Assembly: GCF_005233835.1 (NCBI RefSeq)
Contig: NZ_SZQA01000047.1
Span: 1-49,371, forward strand
From: Herbidospora galbida
Lineage (GTDB): Bacteria; Actinomycetota; Actinomycetes; Streptosporangiales; Streptosporangiaceae
DNA: 49,371 nt
Reading direction: 5' to 3'
This document shows, one piece after another, positions 42,827 to 49,371 of the stretch (positions are counted from its first letter, which is position 1; each line of letters opens with the position of its first letter). The notes below the pieces were generated by a model. That model saw only the letters and a program-made list of their open reading frames with translations, had not been told where the DNA came from and made no database searches. The position numbers and the translations under genes were made by a program.

Positions 42827-42994
42827 ACCCTGCTGGAGGAATGGGCCTACGCCCGGCCCTACGCCACCGAAACACACCGCCGTCAAGCACTCCCGCAATG
42901 GCTGCACTTCCCCAGTCACCATCGCGGCCACACCGCACTCGACGGCCACCCATCCGCCAACCGTGCACCCAACCTCTCAGGTCAGAACAACTAG
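42821..42994 (+). pseudogene. IS481-family transposase, C-terminal remnant
   Basis: The translation RTLLEEWAYARPYATETH, then RRQALPQWLHF, then HHRGHTALDGHPSANRAPNLSGQ, is the C-terminal end of IS481-type (rve-core) transposases. The N-terminal HTH and most of the DDE core are missing. It is fused in frame to the LLM fragment, with the junction near 42821-42826. Confidence 0.82.
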
Positions 42995-43232
42995 AAGGCC
43001 CCTTGCCTGAGCCGATCACCCGCTGTCCTGACGATCATCTGTGCGTCGATCACGCTCTCCCCTTACTGGGGACAAGCCTCCCGGCGAGCAGAACGAGATA
43101 CGACGGCGTTTGATCTGCTCAGCAGAGACATCGCGGGCAACATCCGGTGACATGCGCGAGCCGACGTCATTCGACGAAAGTGATGTATGACCTGAGTTGG
43201 CTCAATTTAGTGCGCACATTCCTGGCCGCGCC
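42995..43232. other. Non-coding spacer behind the IS481 remnant
   Basis: These 238 bases have no supported ORF. They are less GC-rich than their surroundings and may include the old IS481 end, but no terminal repeat could be recognised. Confidence 0.4.
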
Positions 43233-43673
43233 TCAGCTCACCGCCTGCTTCACCAGCGCACTGATCCGCGCCTCCACTTCGGCCGTCACCTCGGTCAGGG
43301 CGAAACCGGTGGCCCACATCGTGCCGTCGTCCAGGTTCGCCTGGTCGCTGAACCCGAGCGTGGCGTAGCGTGTCTTGAACTTGGCCGCGCTCTGGAAGTG
43401 GCAGACGATTTTGCCGTCCAGCGCGTAGGCGGGCATCCCATACCAGAGCTTCGGCGCGAGGACCGGGGCGCTGGCGGTGATGACGGCATGGACACGCTCG
43501 GCCAAGATCCGGTCCGATTCCTGCATTTCGGCGATCTTCGCGAGTACGTCACGCTGGTCCTGCGCCGCCTTGTCCGCGCGTGAGCTGCGGCGCGCTGCCT
43601 TCTTCTGCTCTTGAGCGTGGTCCTTCATTGCGGCCCGCTCCTCGGCCGTGAATCCCTGGTAGGTGCTGCTCAT
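43233..43673 (-). CDS. DUF1801 (YdhG-like) domain protein
   Basis: The protein has 146 residues. It has a basic helical N-terminus (AMKDHAQEQKKAARRSSRADKAAQD). A DUF1801 core follows: ITASAPVLAPKLWYGMPAYALDGKIVCHFQSAAKFKTRYATLGF lies near 68-111. The function of this family is not well established. It has GGAGAG upstream of the ATG. It sits in the same direction as the VOC gene upstream (117-base gap) within the 5.1-kb block that separates the two LLM fragments. Confidence 0.82.
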   Translation of the reverse strand: MSSTYQGFTAEERAAMKDHAQEQKKAARRSSRADKAAQDQRDVLAKIAEMQESDRILAERVHAVITASAPVLAPKLWYGMPAYALDGKIVCHFQSAAKFKTRYATLGFSDQANLDDGTMWATGFALTEVTAEVEARISALVKQAVS

Positions 43674-43790
43674 GACGGATTCTCTCCTTGAGGATCTTGC
43701 TGTTCGGGATCTTGAGAAGGGACCTTTGACCTCGGCCCCACCGGCTTGTACCTGCGTGATGATGCTGCCGAGGTCGTCTCGCCGTGTGCC

Positions 43791-44402
43791 TCAGACGGAT
43801 GCGACCTTCCACACGAACCCGTCTGGGTCGGTGAAGGGCCCGGCGTCACCGCCGATCACGATCCGGTGCGATCCGATGCCCTCCTGAGAGACGCCGGTGT
43901 CCTTGGCGAGGGCGCGGCGCGGGTAGAGCGCCAGCGTGACGGCCGACGACGGGGTGTCGAACTCGACGTACTTGCCGCCGAAGCTCTTGGCCACGGCCAG
44001 GCCGCGGTCGACGTAGAACCGCTTGCTCGCCTTGACGTCCGCCACTCCCAACAGGAGCGCGACCTGGTCGATGTGCCGGGCGGCAGGGCCGGTGTCCTTC
44101 TTCTTCGAGGTCGCGATCTTGCAGATCGTCCCGTCCGGGGCACGTACGACGCCGCCGTAGCCCCAGAACCCCTTCGTGGCGGGCTTCAGCGTCGTGGCGC
44201 CGGCGTCGAGGGCGGCGCCGACGAGGGCGTCGACGTTGCCCGGCTGGGACACCACGAGTGACAGCGCGAACCCACGGAAGCCGGTCGTCGGCGCATCCGA
44301 GGCGCGGACGTGCACGTAAGGGCCCAGACCGAAGGCGTTGTAGAAGGCGTCCGCGGCCGTGGGGTCGGGGACTTCCAGGGTGACGGATTCGAAGGAGGTC
44401 AT
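43791..44402 (-). CDS. VOC-family (glyoxalase/bleomycin-resistance-like) protein, two modules
   Basis: The protein has 203 residues in two betaalphabetabetabeta modules. The first is TSFESVTLEVPDPTAADAFYNAFGL to IVRAPDGTICKI-like strand (near 1-105). The second is HIDQVALLLGVADVKASKRFYVDRGL to GPFTDPDGFVWKVA. VOC proteins bind metals or hydrophobic ligands; catalytic role unknown here. The ATG at 44402 has AAGGAC seven bases before it. It probably forms an operon with the DUF1801 and second VOC genes. Confidence 0.87.
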   Translation of the reverse strand: MTSFESVTLEVPDPTAADAFYNAFGLGPYVHVRASDAPTTGFRGFALSLVVSQPGNVDALVGAALDAGATTLKPATKGFWGYGGVVRAPDGTICKIATSKKKDTGPAARHIDQVALLLGVADVKASKRFYVDRGLAVAKSFGGKYVEFDTPSSAVTLALYPRRALAKDTGVSQEGIGSHRIVIGGDAGPFTDPDGFVWKVASV

Positions 44403-44481
44403 GGCAGGTCCTTTGCGCAAGGTGGGTTTGTCGTCTTATCGGCGGCCGCTACGCGGCGGACATGGCAGGGGCGGGCGGCGC

Positions 44482-44838
44482 TCAACGGTCCTGCAGGAGT
44501 CCCAGGACGTTGCCGTCGGGGTCGATGACGGTGGCCACCAGGCGGCCGCCACCGACCTCGTGCGCGGCCTCCCGCACGGTGGCCCCCGCGGCGATCACCT
44601 CGGCCAGCTTCGCCTCGATGTCCGGCACGTGCCAGTAGGCCACCGGTGAGGTCATGCCCTGCGGTCCACCGCCCGGCACCAGCCCGATGTGCTGGCCCTC
44701 AGCCTCGAAGCCGACGTAGTAGGACGAGTCGGTCTGCGGCGGGATGCCGAGCAGGGCCGCATACACCGCTTTGGCCTTCGCCAGGTCGGACACGGGGTGC
44801 AGCACGGTCTTGATTCCCTGGGTGAAAGAGCCGGTCAT
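44482..44838 (-). CDS. VOC-family protein, single module
   Basis: The protein has 118 residues. It opens with FTQGIKTVLHPVSDLAKAKAVYAALLG and ends with VIDPDGNVLGLLQDR. The terminal D-P-D-G-N strand is typical of glyoxalase-like proteins that dimerise to complete a metal site. ATG at 44838 preceded by AGGAGTGACC. It is divergent from the large regulator gene and is the promoter-proximal gene of the leftward VOC-VOC-DUF1801 group. Confidence 0.87.
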   Translation of the reverse strand: MTGSFTQGIKTVLHPVSDLAKAKAVYAALLGIPPQTDSSYYVGFEAEGQHIGLVPGGGPQGMTSPVAYWHVPDIEAKLAEVIAAGATVREAAHEVGGGRLVATVIDPDGNVLGLLQDR

Positions 44839-44918
44839 GGTCACTCCTGTGGTGGTGGGTCTCATCGACCCGCTGTCTGCGTGTTCACAGCTTTGCTTCC
44901 GGCCTGGCCGGCCCGCAT

Positions 44919-44933
44919 CCGTGGTGATCACGG
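44919..44933. promoter_or_regulatory. Inverted repeat in the VOC/regulator divergent spacer
   Basis: CCGTG-N5-CACGG lies in the 159-base spacer between the divergent VOC and LuxR-type genes. It is a candidate binding site for the adjacent regulator. Confidence 0.4.
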
Positions 44934-44997
44934 AACCGCCCACGGATCGACGGCACGGATCGCGCACAGTGGCCACTACGGATGAGAGCACGGAGGG

Positions 44998-47811
44998 ATG
45001 CGGCAATATGTGACCGTGATTGCAGGAGTGGACATCTCGCCTCGGGAAGCCGAAGTGCTGGAACTGGTCGGGGCCCATCTCAGCAACGCCGAGATCGCGG
45101 TACGGCTGTGCATCTCGGTGCGTACCGTGGAGAGTCACGTCTCCTCACTGCTGCGCAAGCTGGAGGTGCCGGATCGGCGGGCGCTCGCCCATCGCGCGCC
45201 CGAGCCGGCCGGCGTCGGCCCGTCTCACCTGGCACCGGTTCTGCCGACTCCGCTGACCTCGTTCGTCGGCCGGGTGAGCGAGCGGGCCGAGCTGGCCGAG
45301 ATGATCAAGGCACACCGGCAGGTGACCGCGGTCGGTTCCGGCGGAGTGGGCAAGACCCGGCTGGCGTTGGCGGTGGCCGCGGAAGCAGCCGGCGAGTACG
45401 CCGACGGGGTGTGGTTCGTCGACCTGGTTCCGGTCACCGATCCGGGCCTGATCGCCACGGCGGTCGCCGGGGCGCTCGGCCTCGGTGAGCAGCCCGGCCG
45501 CGACATGACCGAATCCGTGGTCGCCGCGCTGGCCGACCGCCATGCGCTGCTGGTGCTGGACAACTGCGAGCACGTGGTGGACGGGGTGGCGCTGTTTCTC
45601 GAGCGGCTGCTGGCGACGTGCCCTCGGGTGACGGTGCTGGCGACCAGCCAGGCACGGCTGATGGTGCCGTTCGAACGGGTGTATCCGGTCCCGCCGCTGT
45701 CGCTGTCCGTCGACGGTGAGTCCGACGCGGTCGCGTTGTTCAGGGAGCGGGCGGCGGCGGTGGGCCGGTCGCTGGATCCCGCATTGGACGACCAGATCGC
45801 CTCGATCTGCGAGCGGCTGGATGGGATGGCGCTGGCGATCGAGCTGGCCGCCGCCCGGTGTTCCACGCTCGGGCTGGACGGCATCAACGCCGCCCTGTCC
45901 CACCCGCTGCGGATGCTGACCGGCGGCTCCCGCGCCGATGAGCGGCACCGTTCGGTGCGGGGGGCTCTGGACTGGAGCCATGCTCTGCTGGAACCGGCCG
46001 ACCGGGCGCTGCTGCGCCAGGTGTCGGTGTTCGTGGCACCCTTCACCGCTGCCGCGGCGGCGGAGGCAGCCGGTTCCGAGGAAGGCATTGTCGCCGAGGG
46101 ACTGGCCCGGCTGGCCGAACAGAGCCTGCTGGTGGTGACGGCGTCCCCGGGCGGGACCGAGTACCGGGCGTTGGAGACCATCCGCCAGTACGGGACGGAG
46201 CGGCTGGCCGAGGCCGGTGAGCTGGTCGACGCTCGATCCCGCCACGTTCGCTGGTGCCTGGCCAAGGCCGCCGAGCTGGCGGTGGTAGGAGCGGACTGGC
46301 GGGCCCGGTTCGACGCGGTGGCGGACGATCTGCGCGCCGCCCTGGCGTGGGCGGCCGACCGGCCGGAACAGCGCACGGACGCGTACGATCTCGCCCGGCA
46401 CCTGGCGGAGCTGACCTTCATCCGTAACCTGATCGGCGAGTCCCAGGGGCGCTATGAGCAGGCCGCCGCGCTCGCCGGCGACCCCGCCGCCGGGGCGTCG
46501 ATGCTCCGGCACGCCGCGGCCGTGGCCGGGTGCCGGATGCATGGTGATGACATGTACCGCCTGCACCGCGCGGCCGCGGACGCCGCCCGCCGGTCCGGCG
46601 ACACCGCCGGCGCCGCCTGTGACCTGGCGACCGCCGCCGCCAACGCCTACCGGTTCTCCGGCAAGTTCGTCCAGAAGCTGCCACAGGACGAGGCGATCGC
46701 GCTCATCACCCAGGCGCGGGAGCTGGGCGACGACGACCCGGCCGCCCAGGCCGCGGTGGCGCTGGCCGAGGCTGGGCGGGCGCTCACCGAGCTCGGTGCC
46801 GCACCGGGCCTGAACGACAACGCTGTTCCCATGACGATCGCACGCGCCGAACGAGCGGTCGAACTCGCTCACCGCACGCGTGACCCGCTCGCCGAGTCCG
46901 CCGCGCTCGATACGCTCACCTGCGCCCGGAGCTGGGCCGGTGACACGTTCGCCGCCGCCGACACGGCCCGGCGCCGGATCACGCTGCTCTCATCCACACC
47001 GGATACCCCGGCCGCTACCCACGAGCTGATCGAGGCGCTTGGTGAGGCCACCGAGGCCAGCCTTGGCACCGGCGACCTGCCGGGTGCCCGCCGGTGGGCA
47101 CGGCAACTCGCGGATCATCCACTGCTGGCGGAAGTCGGCCACCGTGCCACGGGCTGGCTCCTTGTGGCCGACGCGTTGGCGGGCAACGTCGAGGAGATAC
47201 TGACCGGCAGCGTCCGGTTCCTCGACGCGTGGCAGCAGGCCGGCAGCCCCGCCAGGTCCGTCCTCGGTCCGTCGGCGGCCGCGGTGGCGACGATCCACGG
47301 CCTACGCGAGGACCAGGATGCCTGGCGCGAATGGAGCGCGGTGCTGAATCGGCTCGACCCCTCATCGAGGAATACCTACGGCTACGGGGCGATCTTCGAG
47401 GCGATGCTTCTACTCCACCGTGGGCAGGCATCGGAGGCGCTGGAGCGGCTGGCGCCTGAGCCCGGCGAGGTGTGGCAATGGGTCACCTGGATCTGGCTGC
47501 ACTGGTATGTGGCGCTGCGCGCCGAAGCTGCCGTGCTCGCCAGGAGCTCCGATGCCGGCGACCGTCTGGCCGAGGCTCGGACCGTCGTGGCCGGCAACCC
47601 GGTCGCCGGTGCCATCGTGGAGCGGGCCCAAGCGCTGCTCAACAATGACCGGGAGCGGTTGCTCGCCACGGCAGATGCGTTCGACACCGCCGGCTGCCGC
47701 TATCAGTCGGCGCGGACCCTGGTGCTCGCCGGGGGCGATCACGCCGCCCGCGGCGCGGCCGTGCTGGCCGATCTCGGCTTCGCCCCGATGGCCCTGCCCC
47801 GACACCCGTGA
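44998..47811 (+). CDS. Large LuxR-type regulator with NB-ARC ATPase and TPR-like domain
   Basis: The 937-residue protein has the LuxR/FixJ helix-turn-helix at its N-terminus (SPREAEVLELVGAHLSNAEIAVRLCISVRTVESHVSSLLRKL, near 14-55). In most large LuxR-type ATPases that domain is C-terminal. A P-loop VGSGGVGKTRLAL (near 112-123) and Walker B HALLVLDNCEHV follow. NB-ARC/winged-helix features come next (LDGMALAIELAAAR, RALETIRQYGTERL), then about 500 residues of helical TPR-like repeats. It is probably a signal-integrating activator of the divergent VOC genes. Start uncertain: GGAGG is one base from the ATG, so a GTG at 45010 is possible. Confidence 0.87.
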   Translation: MRQYVTVIAGVDISPREAEVLELVGAHLSNAEIAVRLCISVRTVESHVSSLLRKLEVPDRRALAHRAPEPAGVGPSHLAPVLPTPLTSFVGRVSERAELAEMIKAHRQVTAVGSGGVGKTRLALAVAAEAAGEYADGVWFVDLVPVTDPGLIATAVAGALGLGEQPGRDMTESVVAALADRHALLVLDNCEHVVDGVALFLERLLATCPRVTVLATSQARLMVPFERVYPVPPLSLSVDGESDAVALFRERAAAVGRSLDPALDDQIASICERLDGMALAIELAAARCSTLGLDGINAALSHPLRMLTGGSRADERHRSVRGALDWSHALLEPADRALLRQVSVFVAPFTAAAAAEAAGSEEGIVAEGLARLAEQSLLVVTASPGGTEYRALETIRQYGTERLAEAGELVDARSRHVRWCLAKAAELAVVGADWRARFDAVADDLRAALAWAADRPEQRTDAYDLARHLAELTFIRNLIGESQGRYEQAAALAGDPAAGASMLRHAAAVAGCRMHGDDMYRLHRAAADAARRSGDTAGAACDLATAAANAYRFSGKFVQKLPQDEAIALITQARELGDDDPAAQAAVALAEAGRALTELGAAPGLNDNAVPMTIARAERAVELAHRTRDPLAESAALDTLTCARSWAGDTFAAADTARRRITLLSSTPDTPAATHELIEALGEATEASLGTGDLPGARRWARQLADHPLLAEVGHRATGWLLVADALAGNVEEILTGSVRFLDAWQQAGSPARSVLGPSAAAVATIHGLREDQDAWREWSAVLNRLDPSSRNTYGYGAIFEAMLLLHRGQASEALERLAPEPGEVWQWVTWIWLHWYVALRAEAAVLARSSDAGDRLAEARTVVAGNPVAGAIVERAQALLNNDRERLLATADAFDTAGCRYQSARTLVLAGGDHAARGAAVLADLGFAPMALPRHP

Positions 47812-47907
47812 CGACCTCAGACTGACAGTCGCCAGGGTAAATATTCCACGCAAGCTGATCCACCCCAGGCCGGAGCCTTCCCCCGGATCACTTCACATGG
47901 GAACCGA

Positions 47908-48066
47908 CGGTTCGGCTACCTGGCCGCGCTGACCTCGCTCGAGATGGTGACCGCGATCATCATCGCGCCGCAGCGGCAGACCGCGCTGCCGGCCAAGCAG
48001 GCGGCCGAGGTCGACCTGCTCACCGGCGGCCGGTTCCGGCTCGGGGTGGGGCTCGGCTGGAACCGG
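47908..48066 (+). pseudogene. LLM-class F420-dependent oxidoreductase, internal fragment
   Basis: From about 47908 the frame reads RFGYLAALTSLEMVTAIIIA, then PQRQTALPAKQAAEVDLLTGGRF, then RLGVGLGWNR. This is the conserved middle of TIGR03619-type LLM oxidoreductases. It should follow the 42693-42826 fragment after about 20-25 missing residues. After GWNR the homology ends, and a stop follows at 48097-48099. There is no start codon or 3' remainder. Confidence 0.8.
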
Positions 48067-48083
48067 GGCGATTTCCCTACAAA

Positions 48084-48112
48084 ATACGTAGGTTTTTAGG
48101 GTATATACGTAG
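48084..48112 (+). promoter_or_regulatory. Direct ATACGTAG repeats before the SARP gene
   Basis: ATACGTAG occurs at 48084-48091 and 48105-48112, 21 bases apart, that is two helical turns. Each contains the palindrome TACGTA. They lie in a notably AT-rich stretch 72-100 bases upstream of the regulator start and directly after the broken LLM gene. Confidence 0.5.
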
Positions 48113-48183
48113 TTTCGCTGATGTGCGGAGCGGCCGGGCCGAAGAGTGTGGAGGACATCAGTCCACTGCCGCCAGAGGTGCCG

Positions 48184-48957
48184 ATGCGTTACGAACTGCT
48201 TGGGCCGCTCCGTGTGTCCGACGGCCGGGAGTCCCATTTCCTCAGTGCTCCGAAGATGGAGACGACCCTGGCCATCCTGCTCGTCAGGGCGGAGTGGGTC
48301 ACGACCAAGGAGCAGCTCATCACCGAGCTGTGGGGGGAGTCGCCGCCCCAGCGGGCCTCGGCGGCGCTGCACGTCTACATCTCCCAGCTGCGCAAGTTCC
48401 TGGCCGCCGCCGGGCACGGCGACGGGGAGGCGATCGTCACCCGGTCGTCCGGCTACGTGCTGCGGCTGCGCGACGCCGAGTACGACGTGGCCGACTTCCA
48501 GCGGGCCGTCGGCCACGGCAGGCTCTTCCTGCAGGCCGGGCGGTACGAGGAGGCGCTCGCCCAATTCGAGGAGGCGCTGCGGCTGGTGCGCGGGCCGGTG
48601 CTCGACCAGCTCCCCGAGGGGCCCGTGCTGGCCGCGTTCGCCGCGTGGGCGGAGGAGGAGCGGCTCGACTGCCTGGAGCTGTCGATCGAGGCGCGGACCG
48701 CGCTCGGCCGCCACCGCGAGGTGATCGGTCCGCTGAACGGGCTGATCACCCAGCACCCGCTCCGGGAGTCGTTCTACCGGCAGCTCATGCTGGCCCTCTA
48801 CCGGTCGGAGCGGCAGGCCGACGCGCTGCAGGTCTACCGCACGGCGCAGCAGGTGCTGCAGGCCGAGCTCGGCGTGCAGCCCTGCCCGGCGCTGCGGCGG
48901 CTGCACCACGCGATCCTGACCTCCGACGCCCTGCTCGACCTGCGTGCGGCCAGTTGA
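48184..48957 (+). CDS. SARP-family (AfsR/DnrI-like) transcriptional activator
   Basis: The 257-residue protein has an OmpR-type winged helix (MRYELLGPLRVSDG to VHVYISQLRKFL-like and VTRSSGYVLRL, near 1-95). A BTAD helical domain follows (VADFQRAVGHGRLF, ALRLVRGPVL, near 98-245), with LYRSERQADALQVYRTAQQVLQAELG near the end. This is the compact SARP architecture found as pathway-specific activators of antibiotic clusters. The ATG at 48184 follows AGAGGTG. It overlaps the thioesterase gene by four bases. Confidence 0.92.
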   Translation: MRYELLGPLRVSDGRESHFLSAPKMETTLAILLVRAEWVTTKEQLITELWGESPPQRASAALHVYISQLRKFLAAAGHGDGEAIVTRSSGYVLRLRDAEYDVADFQRAVGHGRLFLQAGRYEEALAQFEEALRLVRGPVLDQLPEGPVLAAFAAWAEEERLDCLELSIEARTALGRHREVIGPLNGLITQHPLRESFYRQLMLALYRSERQADALQVYRTAQQVLQAELGVQPCPALRRLHHAILTSDALLDLRAAS

Positions 48958-49371
48958 CCACCCCGCCGATCACCACAGAAACCTGGCTGCGCCGCTACCA
49001 CGCGAGCCCGTCGGCCACGGCCGAGCTGGTCTGCTTCCCGCACGCGGGCGGCGCGGCGGCCTACTGGTATCCGCTGTCGGCGCTGCTGGCCCCCGGCGTC
49101 GAGACGCTGGCCGTGCAGTATCCCGGGCGGCAGGACCGCCATCGCGAACCGCCGGTGACCGACCTGCACGCGCTGGCCGACCGGCTGGCCGAGGTGCTCG
49201 GGGAGCCGGCGGCCCGGCCGAGGGTGTTCCTCGGCCACAGCATGGGGGCCTCCCTCGCCTACGAGGTGGCCGCCCGGCTGGAGGGCCGCGAGGGCGCGGC
49301 GCCCGTCCGGCTGATCCTGTCGGGCCGCCGCGCGCCCTCGCGGTGGCGGCCCTCCCCCGAGCCGCCCGGCG
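48954..49371 (+). CDS. Type II thioesterase (partial, runs off the window)
   Basis: The start is a TTG at 48954 that overlaps the SARP stop (TTGA). The visible 139 residues contain LVCFPHAGGAAAYWYPLSALL, VQYPGRQDRHREPP and the nucleophile elbow LGHSMGAS with Ser96, all typical of RifR/GrsT-type thioesterases. These enzymes hydrolyse wrong acyl groups from carrier proteins of nonribosomal peptide and polyketide synthases. The Asp and His of the triad would lie beyond the window. Coupling to a SARP gene points to a biosynthetic cluster to the right. Confidence 0.92.
   Translation, partial: MTTPPITTETWLRRYHASPSATAELVCFPHAGGAAAYWYPLSALLAPGVETLAVQYPGRQDRHREPPVTDLHALADRLAEVLGEPAARPRVFLGHSMGASLAYEVAARLEGREGAAPVRLILSGRRAPSRWRPSPEPPG

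Noticed and set aside
42821-43232. A functional IS481 element
   Set aside because: Only the transposase C-terminus is present and no terminal repeats could be identified.

Overview
The window is very GC-rich DNA with dense, short-spaced and often overlapping genes, frequent GTG and TTG starts, secreted glycoside hydrolases, an ECF sigma factor, F420-type oxidoreductase remnants and a SARP regulator. This points to a filamentous actinomycete, most likely of the order Streptosporangiales. The order is an inference from gene style, not proven.

Layout. Positions 1-5.5 kb hold the end of an IS5-type insertion sequence, a two-helix membrane protein, a lipoprotein, an MscS channel, an orphan TctC-type binding protein and a GntR(YtrA)-ABC operon. 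Positions 5.5-9.9 kb hold an aldo/keto reductase behind a MerR-type promoter, a secreted GH12 cellulase with FN3 and CBM2 modules, and a divergent TetR/MFS efflux pair. Positions 9.9-15.3 kb are housekeeping-like: glmS with a small upstream gene, an amidohydrolase, an M14 metallopeptidase and a tRNA array (Gly-Cys-Gly-Val). Positions 15.3-24.6 kb are accessory: a hairpin-rich spacer, a 1376-residue secreted protein ending in a NucA/NucB DNase domain with a small acidic gene behind it (candidate immunity protein), a GT-C-like membrane protein, a GNAT protein, an ECF sigma factor and a SUKH protein. Positions 24.6-31.2 kb hold a large secreted metzincin-like protease, then an ABC exporter divergent from a flavin monooxygenase-MarR operon.

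Positions 31.2-42.0 kb form a coherent sugar locus. A secreted GH2 enzyme with two arabinofuranose-binding (AbfB/CBM42) modules, an extra sugar-transport ATPase and a DeoR regulator are transcribed leftward. A complete YtfQ-R-T-YjfF-like importer is transcribed rightward, followed by a universal stress protein. A recurring AATGTGATCG motif lies in front of the GH2 gene, in the deoR/importer divergent region and at the stress-protein start. I read this as a furanoside (arabinofuranose or galactofuranose) scavenging regulon.

Positions 42.1-48.1 kb are rearranged. An F420-dependent LLM-class oxidoreductase gene is split into two fragments about 5.1 kb apart. Between them lie an IS481 transposase tail, a DUF1801 gene, two VOC genes and a large LuxR-type NB-ARC regulator. 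From 48.1 kb to the end, a SARP regulator overlaps a type II thioesterase gene that runs off the window; this is probably the edge of a peptide or polyketide biosynthetic cluster.
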